The position numbers and the translations under genes are program-made. Below are positions 1-10,874 of a stretch of DNA of 64,000 nt, in pieces (within the stretch, counting starts at the first letter, position 1; each line of letters opens with the position of its first letter). The stretch comes from Rhodosporidiobolus odoratus (taxonomy: Eukaryota > Basidiomycota > Microbotryomycetes > Sporidiobolales > Sporidiobolaceae), in the NCBI GenBank assembly GCA_034387635.1, contig JAOANU010000004.1:1-64000 (forward strand), given 5' to 3'. The notes below the pieces were generated by a model that ran no database searches, was not told where the DNA came from, and saw nothing but the letters and a program-made list of their open reading frames with translations.

Positions 1-217
1 CAAGGAAGTAGTTCCAGTAGTTGTCGCGGTGAGCGTACACCGAGTTGTAAACTTTGGTGGGAAGCGAGACGACCGACTCGAGGGCGAGCGTGTTGAAGTA
101 GCCCTTGAGGCCACCGTGAAGGACAAGAAAGTCGATATTGGAAGCGCGATTACCGGGGTGTGGGATGTAGGAGGACGTAGGGTTGAGAATACGCTTCATC
201 CAGCGAGTTAGGTGCAT
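1..217 (-). CDS. Unidentified protein, exon running off the left edge (partial)
   Basis: Reading the minus strand from an ATG at 217 gives an open frame of 72 codons to the window edge with no stop. It starts MHLTRWMKRILNPTSS; a second in-frame ATG lies at 199. The piece is rich in aromatic and charged residues (for example LHGGLKGYF and HRDNYWNYF) and reads like folded protein rather than low-complexity sequence. I do not recognise the family. The bases just upstream (ctatccaag) could be a splice acceptor, so this may be an internal exon of the small-exon gene at 1501-2608 on the same strand. The C-terminus lies outside the window. Confidence 0.4.
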   Translation of the reverse strand, partial: MHLTRWMKRILNPTSSYIPHPGNRASNIDFLVLHGGLKGYFNTLALESVVSLPTKVYNSVYAHRDNYWNYFL

Positions 218-1500
218 CTTGGATAGAGGTGTATATGGTAGAGCGTGCGGGTATGATAGTTGGTGTAGTTGGAGCGTGACAAGAAAGAGAGGAAGAGGCC
301 CGACCACTCGACCTTCTCACCCCCGATCTCTGTCGTCTGTAACTCTTGCCCTCGCAACAAGTTTAGCTTGCATGACCAAGCCCAGCAGAGCCCGTAAGTG
401 CACGCAGACTACCTTGTACAATGCAAAACCACCGCACTCGTACGCGAAGCAGACACTACAAGACCGAGTCTGAACGAGAAAAGGGGCCAGTCTCTCTGTG
501 ATTGCATTGCAGGCGCATGTGGCACAGATACGAGACTAGTGAGAGATAGCAGCCACTGAGAATCGAAAGAAGAGAGGGCAAACGGCGGGCACGGAGAGAA
601 AAGGGGAAAAAGTACGGGCCGGCGAGTGGGCTCCTTGAGAAGGCTCCGCCTGTTTGCCTCGGGACTGCCGGTATCGCTATCATTGCATGGGCGCAGTCAG
701 GGTGGGAGAGCAGAGAAGGGTGGTTGAGAAGAGATGAAAGATGGGGAAATGAGGAGGTTGAAAAGGAAAGGGAGCGAGAAGTGGTGAGCGCGCGAGAAGC
801 GAAGCAGGACAAAGGGAAGATCATGACTCACCAGCGAGACGTAACGATGCTCAAGTCGTGATACAGCGAGAGCGAGGATAGAAAGGGTGAAGAGCGCAGG
901 TTAGCGTTGATTTGGCATGGTCAGAGAAAGAGAGAGGAACGACGGGAATAGAGAGCACGGCCTGACAATGCGGAGCACGGCGACAGGAGGTACGCTATTG
1001 GCTCGAGCAAGGGTTGAAGAGTGTTGGTGGGGGTTTGACGACAAGATAATTGTCGGTGCATGATTGGAGTGTAAGCGGGGAAGGGAGACAAAGGCGAGCG
1101 GATGAAGAGTAGGGGAGGAAGGAGCAGGTGTGGGCAGGGGCGACAAGAGAAGGGAGGGGCAATAGAATAGGGTGGCAAGGCGATGGAAAGAGGAAACAGT
1201 GTCCGGGGGCCGAGCAAAAGGAAAGAGAGAAAGTAGAAGATGGAGGAAAGGCGAGAAAAACGCACCGAATAACACGCCGCCAGATCGCTCGAGCTATAAG
1301 CGAGCGTGTGTAGATCTAGAAGCGCTGTGGACGAGATAAAATTGTGCCGAAATGGTGTGAGAACGATGAGAAAGGAGCCGAGCAAAAGGTGGGTAAGCAA
1401 AGAAAGGGTCAGCCTACAGCCCCAAGAGCCGGACAAGTACGAGACACCCTCGGAGCGTGTATGGGTAACGCACCGCAACAACCTAAAAGGCCTCTCTTAC
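218..1500. other. Unresolved stretch, probably introns and small exons of the minus-strand gene
   Basis: No long convincing reading frame is present. The minus strand carries plausible splice signals, for example a gtgagt donor reading leftwards from about 829 and cag acceptors near 470 and 1320. I could not string these into an unbroken frame. The long open stretches on either strand here are rich in Ser, Leu, Pro and Arg and look accidental. Confidence 0.3.
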
Positions 1501-2608
1501 TGCAAGCCGCCGGAACAAGCGCGCAAAGCTGCGAGAGTGGATGAACTGTAACAGCGTTAAAAGGTCAGCAAAGACACGCTGGAATGGTAGAGAGAGGTAA
1601 CGGCTCACCTTGTTGTCACACTTCCTCATACAGCTCTTGGACTACCAGGACACACGAGTCATGTTAGCATAGATTTCATCCCTCCGCGAAATCCTTCCTC
1701 AACCAAGACACATCCCGCTGTAGCCTTCCGCCAAAGACAACCTCGGCCGTTGCGGATCTGATACGAGGAGGCAACACTGAGGTCGGAGATGAAGGCGATG
1801 GGGAAGAAGGGGTCGTGTCTGTGCCGGAAAAAACAAAGCAGAAGTAGAAGAAAGTCGAGGGCAGCGGGAGACAACGGCGTAAGCAAAACCCGGTGGTCCG
1901 GGGGTGCAGTCGCAGTGATGACGGAAGGGAGTGGCGAGCTACGAGGGAAAAGGGTAGAAGAAGAGCATTTGGCGAAAGGTTCAAAAGCGGGTGAGGACAG
2001 GGCAAAGGAGGGGGAAGAATACCATGAGGAAGATTAGAAAGGACGAGGTTAGGAAAAGATGATACAGTCGAAGAAGATCCATTTGCCGATCTGAGCAGAC
2101 GAATCAAGGTGACACGGGTCGCGAAGGGACAAGGTGCGGGGCGCGGCGATAGCAATGGGTGAGAGGAGTGTTGGTTCCACGAACGGCGCGGGAATGAGAG
2201 AAGAAGGGAACCTCAGTAAGTAGGGGCAGCATGGCTGAGACATAGAAGGAACGGCGTAGGGCGGAGCGCGGGGAAAGGAAGAACGCACGGACAAGGGAAC
2301 CTCCAGCACGTTGCTGCTAGTCGAGCTGCTCTTGGCCGCATCGGACTGCAGAACCGAGGCGGACCATCGGTCCGAGGCGAGGAGGGCGACAAGGGTGTAC
2401 ATATCGGCGATAGACGGCGATGGACTTGATGAACATGAGCCACAGCCAACCGTACCTGCTGAACAACGTCGCAAGTCGAGGAAGGTGAGCAAGGTTGGCG
2501 GGCTGTAACGGTACATTTGCGATAAGGACGGTGTCAGGGAGCACAGGCTGGAGGTCATTCTGCTTCAAAGACTCAGAAGATGAGACTCACATTAGCCGTG
2601 TACTGCAT
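1501..2608 (-). CDS. Unidentified multi-exon protein with very small exons (5' part)
   Basis: A chain of minus-strand exons keeps frame from ATG 2608 (MQYTAN): 2591-2608; an exon from about 2558 to 2403 ending KSIAVYRRY; a short exon ending NVLEVPLS at 2289; 2066-2090 (25 bp, IGKWIFFD); 1712-1818; 1609-1641 (33 bp, SKSCMRKCDNK); and 1501-1545 (45 bp, FIHSRSFARLFRRLA). Donors are gtgagt, gtacac, gtgcgt, gtatca, gtgtct, gtgagc and gtaaga; every acceptor ends in ag, and the phases agree throughout. The protein has an aromatic patch (YGWLWLMFIKS) but no motif I can name. A further neat intron (about 2654-2703) lies upstream, perhaps in the 5' UTR. The gene probably continues to the left. The model is by eye only, and the choice at 1642-1711 is the weakest. 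Confidence 0.4.
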
Positions 2609-3288
2609 GCCGGCGTATCAAGCTGTAGCGTCGACGAGGCTGATCCTTCTGCGTCAAGGACTTGTGTAGACGAAGCGAGAGGGGGAGAAACGCACCTTGT
2701 CGAGTAACCTCGGAAGTCGAAGCGCGGCTGTACGAAACGAAGCAAAGGCTCGTGGCGAAGGGGGGAAACGACATCAGACTCGCCTGACAACCCGGCCCCC
2801 GCTCGTCCCCAAGTCTTCCGGTCGAGTCCAAAGTGCAGATGTCAGTAGTAACCTCCGCGGCGCAAGGCCTCGATGCTGTGGGAACTCCAAAAGTAGTATA
2901 CGCGCAGCTGGCAATGGCAACGCAAAGTAAAGGGCTGCATCGAGATTGAGCTGAAGAAAAGCAAGAAGTGCCAAGTAATCGCAAGCTCCTCAGACCCAGA
3001 TCTGGCAGCTCTTGCCGTCGGCTGCTGCGCTGCTTCATAAGCCAGACGGTAGCTCTACAACGCTGCAGGTCAAGCCGCGGCGCTGAGGGAAGGCCCGAAT
3101 TGTCGAGAGAAAGCAGGAATGAAGGATACACGGCGCTTTCTGCACAAGAAACAAAGGAAGCGCAAAAAGGAAAGGGATAAAGGACATGTCAGTACAGCAC
3201 TGCCCCGGTTCGTCCCAAAGCGCTTTCCACCCTTGTAAAGACCCGCTCAGTTTAGATCAAGTAAGCCCTCGAGGGGCGTCTCGCATCG

Positions 3289-3906
3289 TCAAACCCGCCA
3301 ACCAATATCGTCTACTCGACAGCGACGCGTCTGAGCGGTTCCGAGCCGCCAGGAGCGACCGGCACCAGAACAGCGCGCCCAAGAGAGAAAGATGCGGAAG
3401 GCGGACTCGTTTCCGTCCGCTAGTAAGGCGAGACGAGACTGGAGAGAATGGAAAGTCGTCTTGGCAGGCGACAAGAGGAGAGTGTAGTTGATAGAAGCGA
3501 ATTAAGGCTTACGAGAGTTGAAAGCGATCAACCCCGACGCGTCCTGCAACCTTGGGCAAAGCGAGGAAAAGTTGAAAGCTAGGAGAGCGCGATGAGCGAC
3601 CGCTCCTCCCGAGTAGTTTGAGCTTCTTACAGCCACAGTGCCAGTGTCGTTCGACCTGCGCAAGCGTGATGAGCAGCAGACGAGGTGAGTAGAGGAAAGA
3701 AGACGAACGCACATATCCAACCCCTCCGGAACGGTGCGCCGCCGAGACAAGGCCCGACCGCTCAACTGCAGCTTTGATTTGTACGGTGACGAGTACTCGC
3801 AAGCGTAGGCGAGGCGCCCTCGTGGCACGTTCAAAGGAAACAAGGCGAAGATGAAGGGCGTTTTTATGCCGGCGATGGCGACGAGCGAGAGACACAACTT
3901 GTTCAC
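3289..3906 (-). CDS. Doubtful small hypothetical protein
   Basis: An open frame starts at ATG 3906 with a hydrophobic, signal-like N-terminus (MNKLCLSLVAIAGIKTPF). It continues through a possible in-frame intron (donor gtgcgtt, acceptor gcgcag) to a gtaagc donor near 3514. Joining that donor to an acceptor (ccttactag) near 3430 gives a continuation ending at a stop at 3289. It would be divergent from the membrane-protein gene at 4062, sharing about 155 bp of upstream DNA. No family is recognised and the composition is Ser/Arg rich, so it may not be a gene. Confidence 0.22.
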
Positions 3907-4061
3907 AGGCGCTGGCTTGTAGTGATCTAGAGCAGGTCGAGCGGTTTAGCTTAGCCTGTAGGCGAAAGCGACGGTGGGAATCAAAGTCAAGGCCTGTCAC
4001 AACTCGGCGTCTCCCTCCCAACCTACAACGCTCGATCAGTCCACAGTCAAGAGCAGTAGGA

Positions 4062-5064
4062 ATGACGACAGACGCACAGTCAGACTCACCCAAAAAGAGC
4101 CTATTCGACTTGACCCCGGAACAACAAAAGAAGGCGACCCTCATCTTCCTCATCTCACTCGGAACAACTCTACTCGTAACCGGACGAAGCGGAGGCAAAC
4201 TCCTAAAACGCGCAAAGGCAACCGAGGGAGCCGCCTCGACTCCAACGAAACAGGCGACACCACGTCCACCTCCTCCACCCAAACCAGTACAGCAACCCGA
4301 CACCACCGTCAAACTCCCGCCAGCCCCGCCTGCCTCCATCCTGCATCCCAACTCGCTCACACCGCCGAAAGCTCGACGCCTCCTGCCCTCCTTCGTCCGC
4401 CTTGAACCGACTTCGTCCCTTGCAAAACCTCCCTCTTCCGCCTACTTCCTCCCGAACCCAACCCTGACTGCACAGTCGACCGCCTTTGCCGCTCAGCTTG
4501 ACCGTCTCGACAAGCTGCACGAGGATGGCAGTGCAGAATTGCCAGAACCGGTCGAAGATGGGTTCAACCCGGCCGTTTATGCCGCGAAAGCCTTTGGTAT
4601 CGCAACAGCCTTGACGTTCAGCGCGTTTGGCGTCGGTATATGGGGTCTCATGCGGTACTGCGATGTGGATGACGTAAGCTTTCTCTTCTCGTCGCCTCTT
4701 CCCGTGAATTCTGCCTTCTCCTTGCGGAAAAGCAGTTCCCCTTCGCTTCACTCTGCAGTACTGACCCACCCTCATTATCGTGCAGCTCGAGGGACCCGCA
4801 CTTTTCCTGTCCCATCATGTCACCCCCGTTCTCGACGCCAATCGCCCGACTCTACCTTCCTGGGCCCTTCCCTCACATTCTTCTCCCGACACCCTTGACG
4901 ACCGAGTAACGCCTGCCGAGGAAGAGGAGGAGCTATCCTACTGGTCGTCGATCAAGCAAGAGCTAGACAAAGAGGCAGAAGAGAACAAGAGGGAACGGCA
5001 GGGCGCGTGGGAAAGAATGCGGCGACGAGCAGAAGAACTGAAGACGGGCAAAGCCGCAGCATAG
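4062..5064 (+). CDS. TMEM242-like mitochondrial membrane protein
   Basis: There are two exons, 4062-4673 and 4786-5064, with a 112-bp intron (gtaagc...gtgcag) and phase 0 at the junction. The product is about 296 residues. There are two hydrophobic segments: one near residues 27-45 (ATLIFLISLGTTLLVTG) and one near 180-200 (AAKAFGIATALTFSAFGVG). The second carries the FNPAVYAAKAFGIATAL signature of the TMEM242 family, whose animal members help assemble mitochondrial ATP synthase and complex I. Between them lies a long Pro-rich linker absent from short animal proteins. The C-terminus is a charged helix (KEAEENKRERQGAWERMRR). The family call rests on this signature; the mitochondrial role is transferred from animal homologues. 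Confidence 0.62.
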
Positions 5065-5221
5065 AGTACACATAGCATGTAGATCCAGCATAATGCTCAC
5101 TTCGCACTCGCATTTCTCGCATTCTCGCGTTGAGGCCACGTCTCGATTTCTTCCTGGTTCCGCCGCTTGTTCACTCCCTTCTCGTTTCACTTCTGTCGCA
5201 TCGACTGGAACCAGCTACAAG

Positions 5222-6507
5222 ATGGACGAGGTCAGCAGTACAGGCTCCGACTGCAGTCTCTCACAGCTAACCTTGCCGCGCACTCATTCTCCCACTACTC
5301 TCGCTCTTTCATCGTCATCGTCGCTGGCGATGACTTCCTACCGCTGCAGATCCGCAAGATCCCGCCGTTCACTCGCACCGTCGTCGGAGGTGTCCTGGCA
5401 GCAACCTTGCCCTGTCTCTTGCAAGTCCTCAGCCCGTACCGACTCGCCTTCCTGCCTCATCGAATCGCCGCCAACTGGGAACTGCAGAGGATTGTAACGC
5501 CCTTCTTGTTCGGCGGAGGCGGTCTACCACTGGTATTCAACATGATCATGCTCTATCGGAGCTTGAATGAGCTGGAAACGGGTCACTTTGGCAGCAGGCT
5601 AGCCGAAATGAGTGCGGTTGCTTGTTACTATTCTACCCTCCTCCTCTGCCCTTCCTCCGCGAGGACACCGCTGACATAACCTTGACCGCAGCCTGGGCGT
5701 TCGTGCTCATCTGCGGCGGCATCATCGGACTCAACACCCCACTCGGCACTCCTTTCCTCTTCAACCCTTTCCTCATGGCCATCACGCATCTATGGGCTCA
5801 AGGTAAGCACACAACGCTTTTCATGCCGTCTGAGACACAGACCTGACTTGCACCTCCGCAGCCAACCCTACCAACCGCGTCTCCCTGTACGGTATCCTCA
5901 CTATCCCGGCAGTGTACTTTCCCTTTGCCCTGCTCGGAATGGATCTACTGAACGGCGGACCGCCGGCTGTACTTGTGAGTGTCACGGGGATCGTTGCAGC
6001 ACACGCGTACTGGTTCATCTCGAATGTAAGCCGTGCCGCGCCCTTTTCTGCTTGTCGTTTTCTGGCGCGAGCCGCGCCTTCCCTTCCGTCTCGATGCCGG
6101 ATCCTCCTTCGCCTTAGCCAAAGTCCATACACCGGCTATCCCATCATCTAACGGGCACATGCACTGACCTTGCCTCCTTGCAGATCCTCCCGCGACAGAA
6201 CGGCGGGCGACAAAACCCTCTTCTCGCCTCCCTGCTCACCCCTCCCAACTTCCTCGTCCGCCAACTCGGGAACGGTGCAGCTGTACCACCCTCCAGCAGC
6301 GGCATGAGCTCGTTCGGGGGGCAGCGCCTCGGAGGTTCTTCGGGAGGAAGCAGGCTCGGCGGCTTGTTTGGAGGTGGGAACGCAGGGAACGCTCCGACCG
6401 CCGCTGCAGGCGGAGACAGGGTGGGTAGCACGGGCGTGAGGCAAGCGGGAGAGCAGAGTGGTCATGCGTGGGGTAGGGGGAGCCGATTGGGCGGACAGGG
6501 CTTGTAA
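5222..6507 (+). CDS. DER1: Derlin (Der1-family rhomboid pseudoprotease of ERAD)
   Basis: Five exons can be read: 5222-5230, 5350-5611, 5692-5802, 5862-6025 and 6184-6507 (289 residues). The first coding exon is only ATG GAC GAG; joined to exon 2 it gives MDEIRKIPPFTRTVV, the usual Derlin start. Derlins are polytopic ER membrane proteins that move misfolded proteins out of the ER for ubiquitination. Visible features are the N-terminal helix, several hydrophobic segments, the WELQRIVTPFLF motif and a loop with FNMIMLYRSLNELE. The cytosolic tail after about residue 215 is Gly/Ser rich, with repeated RLGG units near its end. The Derlin family is clear; assignment to Der1 rather than Dfm1 is less certain. 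It converges on UTP21 with 103 bp between stop codons. Confidence 0.88.
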
Positions 6508-6610
6508 CATAGCGCTGCGTTCAGGTCAATCCTGTTTCTCCAGTCTGAACAACGGTGCAAAGGTAGTCTGCGAGCGCTAGAGCGCTTCATACTGAAGTGA
6601 TTGCATTTGC

Positions 6611-9600
6611 CTACGTCAAAGCTACGCCACGCAAGAACGCCAGCGTCCCAAGGTTGTAGTGTGTCAGGTCGATCAACCGTTCCGCCTCCTTCTTCTGCGT
6701 CTTCTGGATTGCCTCGAGTACTGCCCTGGTCTCGGCATTGCCAATGAGGAGGTCGCCATGGATCCGGAGGAAGAGGGCGAGGAAGGTTTGGCAGGCTTCA
6801 AAGTCGCGGCGGGCTTTGAGACGGCCGAGAATGGCAGAGGCAAAGGCGTTGAGATGGGTGAGCGACATGAGGGAGCGGACTTCGAGGTCGACGGCGGAAG
6901 GAGAAAGGGCTTTCAGGTACTCGAAGAAGGATTGGTCTGGGGGAAAGCGAGGTGGTGCAGATTTGTCAAGAGAAGTAAGATGGGACCAAGGCGAAATGGG
7001 TCAGTCGGATCATTCATGAACAAGTTCAGGGAGGGGACGCACACTTTCCACCCTCCTTCTCCCCCATCAGCCTTCGCACAAAGTCCGTCTCGACACTCCC
7101 GCCGGCAAAGTCCAATTTGCGCTTCTGCGGTGCCTCGACCTCCTTCTCTTTCGAACCATCGCCGTTCGGGATAGCCCCAAAGTCGAAGCGTTGGTCGACC
7201 CCTGGGAGAGTCGGTAGGAAGAAGGGTGCTCGTTCGGGCGCTTTGGGGGCTTCTCGAGTTTTGTTGCGCGCCTAAAATGGTGGATCGAAGGGACGAAGAT
7301 GTCGAGAAAGCAACAGATGGAAGTGCGATGGTGCGAGAGTCAAGACAGACAATCGTAGGAACCCCGGAAGCCGACGAAGAACGGATATCCGTCAGTCTCG
7401 TGCAAAATAGCGCTGAACCAAGGGAACAGCGGACCTTGATCGTGTCGAGGTTGAGCAGAGTCTGCCACCGAGACCTCGGCATGAGGGACAGGGTGAGAAG
7501 CTCGCTGGCAAGCTGGTCGGGCGTGGTGTAAGGCTGGATGTCCTCCCAGCGAGTCGGGGCAGTCAAGGCTGAGAGGGCTGAGATCGAAGAGAACAGGGTC
7601 AGTGAGAGGTACTCACAAGGCAGGCGGAGGGAACGCACTGTCATCAGACGCAAGCCCTTGCACCGTCGGCATCTGCGCCTCTTCCACTTGCTCCTCCTCG
7701 ACAAAGCTAAGCAGCGAGACATCCGCGAACTGTGCCCTATTGGCCCAGAGGAAGATACCGACGCTATCGACGTGGGTTGAAGCGAGGAAGTCGCCCGTCG
7801 GCGAGAACGAGAGGGAAGTCGCGACCGATTTGGTACGGAAAGCGTCGACGAGCTGGCCTGTGGGGATGTCGAAGGTGCGAATGACAGAGTCTTGGGAAGT
7901 GATGATGATCCATCGAGAGTCGGGGGAAAAGGCCTGAAGGTTGCGAGTATGAGCACGAGGTATGTCCAGCGACACAAGGCAGAGCAGAACGTACGAGATC
8001 CAGGATCCTTCCTCGCGGCCCGCTCAGTTCACGCACAACCCGCTTGGTTTCGATGTCGACAATTCGAACGACGAGGTCATCGCAAACGACGGCGAGGAGC
8101 CCGTTGTCGCGGTGCAGGAAAATTGAGGTGATCGAGGCGCGCAGGGTTAGAATGCCGGTGAGCTTCATCGTCTGGAAGTCGAAGAACTGCAAAGTGCGCG
8201 AGTGTCAGCAGATCGCAAGGGCCACAGAACGATCTGGAGCAACTCGTCAAGAAGGAACTGTGCCACATACGTGAATCTGCCCTTTCAGCGTCGAGACCAC
8301 CACGTTCCTGTTCAGCGCATCCACCCCAATACCGGTAATGTGCCTTCCTCGCACGTCCGCGACCCCACTGTTTGGCACGCGGAAGGTCTTCCGCCTCATT
8401 CCGGATTGCATGTTGTACACCTCGACGTCGCCTGCTGAGGAACCGACGAGACCAAAGTTGCCGCATGCCGTGACCGCCGAGATCTGCACAGTCAATGCAG
8501 TCAGCGGGCTGCTGTATTCGAAACACTGGCAAAATAACCCACGGTGACCTTGCCCTCTGCTTCCATCGTCCATTTCCCCGCCCGCTTGCCCTCGACGCTC
8601 CAGCTTCGGCCATGTGTCTCGTCCGCAGAAACGGACACGACGTCGTCCCAGTCTCGAGATCGAGAGGTGGAGTAAGACAAGGACGTGATGAGCGGGAGTT
8701 TAAGGGAAGAGGGTCGGACGTCGAGCCGGGTGGCTATTCGGGCGATAGAGCCTGTGGAGAACCAAGTCAACAAAGAGGCGAGGGCAGGAAGAGAGTATTG
8801 CGCGCAAGGACTGGCGGGCGCATATACGAGCGCAGATTGATAGGGTAGAAGGCGAGCGTACCTTGTGACAGCTCATAACCCCTCGAGTCTCGCACAACGC
8901 TGGTGTACCTCAATGCCCTGTCCTTTCCGGCCGTAAGCAGCGCCTTGCCGTCATCGCCGTAGTACCGAACGAGATGGGGCGGAGCGTGGTGGCCCGACCG
9001 TTGCTTCAGGAGGCGAGGTGCGGAAGTGGGGGTGTCGAGAAGCCATTGCTGCAGGTGAAAAAGAGCGTCAGCAGCCTGATCCAGGTACGACGCGCATTAT
9101 AGAGAAGGACGCGTCGCCAATCGCAAGCCGGAGGCGGAAGCAATGCCCAGACAATAGGCAAAGAGCTGCAAAGAAGGCACAAAACGCACCTTGACCGAGT
9201 TATCCCCACCACTGGTCACGAACAACGGCTGTCCCGGTACCCACTCCATCCCTCCCACGGGACCCTCGTGAGCATTCCGCACGAGATGCAACAGCCGCAT
9301 CTGGTTGGAAAGGTCGAAGAGAGCGATGTGGCCAGAAGTAGAGGAAACGGCAAGGGTTTGGGCGAGGTCGTCTGCAAGTATCAAGCGAGTTAGTACGGCA
9401 AGCGCGCAAGGGGGAAGGAGGGGGACGGACCGGTACGGAAAGCGACTCCTGCCACTTCCCCGGCTCCTTCTCCATCGAGCCTGACCCGTCCAAGCGATTC
9501 TCCCATGCGCACATCGAACAGCACACAGGCACCGTTTGCGAGACCGACACCGAGGACATCGATTGCGGGAGATTGCGAAATGGCGGTAACGGCAGAAGGA

Positions 9601-10609
9601 GTGGCGGAAAGGGATGAAGCGGCGAAAGTATGGATACAGGATCTGCGCGCAACGCCAGTCAACCTCCAGCGCGGGATACTCGAACCTCCGAAGAAATGAC
9701 GCACGCGGTACGAACGTTGTAGACCGCCAACTCGCCTTCCTTGCTGCCCACCACGACCTTGTTCAAGTAACTCGCCGGGTGCATCATCTTGGTCGCCGTG
9801 AACCCGGCAGCAAATTCGATCACGGCGTAGGGTGTCGCAACCTCGCTCTTTTGCTCGTCCTCCGCGTCGGCCTCAGCTTCAACTCCGTCCGCTGCTGGGT
9901 CTTTCGACGCAGGCTTGACATAAGGCGGGATGTCCCAGACGTAGAGGCGGCGTCCGCTGGCGGAAAGAGAGAGGAGGGTGTTGCCGAAGAGTAGGAGATT
10001 GCCGAGTGCGTCTTCAGAAGAGGATGAAAAGTCGTCATCGGAATCAGAAGAAGACGAGGAGGCCGACGAAGATTCGGAAGAAGAGCTGGAGGACGAGCTG
10101 CTGGACGCATCGCTGCTGTCCGAGTCGTATCCGTCCGTCCCACCGGCTTTGTCCTTTACGCCCGCCCTCGTAACGAACCGGCCAACTTCTTTCCCCCTAA
10201 CGTACCGCCCGACAAAGTTGCCTGCAGCGGCAAAGACACTCTCGTTGTGAACCGCGAGACTGGTGATGTCTTTGCCCATGTCAGGCCCTGGTCGGAAATC
10301 ATGGTAAGCTTCATCTAGCTGCACTGTCAGAAAGAGAGAAGCGAGAGCTGGCTCACCCACAAAGAGCAATCTGAGGCTCTGCCCTTCCCACATTGCCCAG
10401 CTCCTCCCGAGCGAGGTGATGACGGTGAGTGCGGGTGTTTCGAGGTACTTGCTAGACCTACTCTGGATTACGAATGGAGTTGTAGTCGAGATAACTCCGA
10501 TTGAACGGAAGGGAGAGAACAGTTGCTCCCGCTTCTTCTGCTCCGCTGGAGCATGGTTGGCAGGCTCTGTAGTGGTCCTGGGTCGCTTGACAGGTCGATT
10601 TAAACTCAT
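6611..10609 (-). CDS. UTP21: Utp21 / WDR36, U3 snoRNP (SSU processome) WD40 protein
   Basis: A long multi-exon gene reads leftwards from ATG 10609 to the stop at 6611. The start (KREQLFSPFRSIGVISTTTP) matches the Utp21 N-terminus. WD40 blades follow, for example VYNVRTA, LFDVRMGESLG, MEWVPGQPLFVTSGGDNSVK and WIITSQDSVIRTFD. The C-terminal Utp21 domain contains LTLSLMPRSRWQTLLNLDTIK and ends in an alpha-helical segment (LSPSAVDLEVRSL...HLNAFASAILGRLK). Utp21 is a nucleolar part of the SSU processome that cleaves pre-18S rRNA. An insert near residues 155-190 is almost only Ser, Asp and Glu, a likely CK2-type acidic stretch. About ten introns interrupt the gene; the first is near 10325-10358 (gtgagc...gacag). 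It lies head-to-tail with ATG18, 265 bp apart. Confidence 0.9.
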
Positions 10610-10874
10610 TCTAGCCTATACAAGCGAGTCGAGGTGAGTACAAGGCGACATGAGGTTGCCTACCTTGTCGAGCTTCGCTCAAGAAAATTTTACTCGTCCT
10701 GGGTAACCCGCGTCTGGCCTCATAAGCGGTCTGGGGAGCATATCGTTACAGCTACTGCACAGTAGGACTACGAAGAAGCGAGACGACTCGAGAAGGACAA
10801 AGTAACGACGCGAAACAGAAAAAGATGCGAGGGTAAAGTTACAGTATCAGGCAAGCCCGACTCGTGCCGTCTGC

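Noticed and set aside
921..1481. A 186-codon minus-strand open frame
   Set aside because: Very rich in Ser, Leu, Pro and Arg with no motif; it overlaps the splice signals of the small-exon gene and looks accidental in GC-rich DNA.
3509..4360. A 283-codon minus-strand open frame opposite the TMEM242-like gene
   Set aside because: It runs antisense to a recognised coding exon and is Arg/Ser/Gly rich; it is a shadow frame.
10000..10250. Plus-strand acidic frame opposite the Ser tract of UTP21
   Set aside because: It is the complement of Ser/Asp codons in a supported gene.
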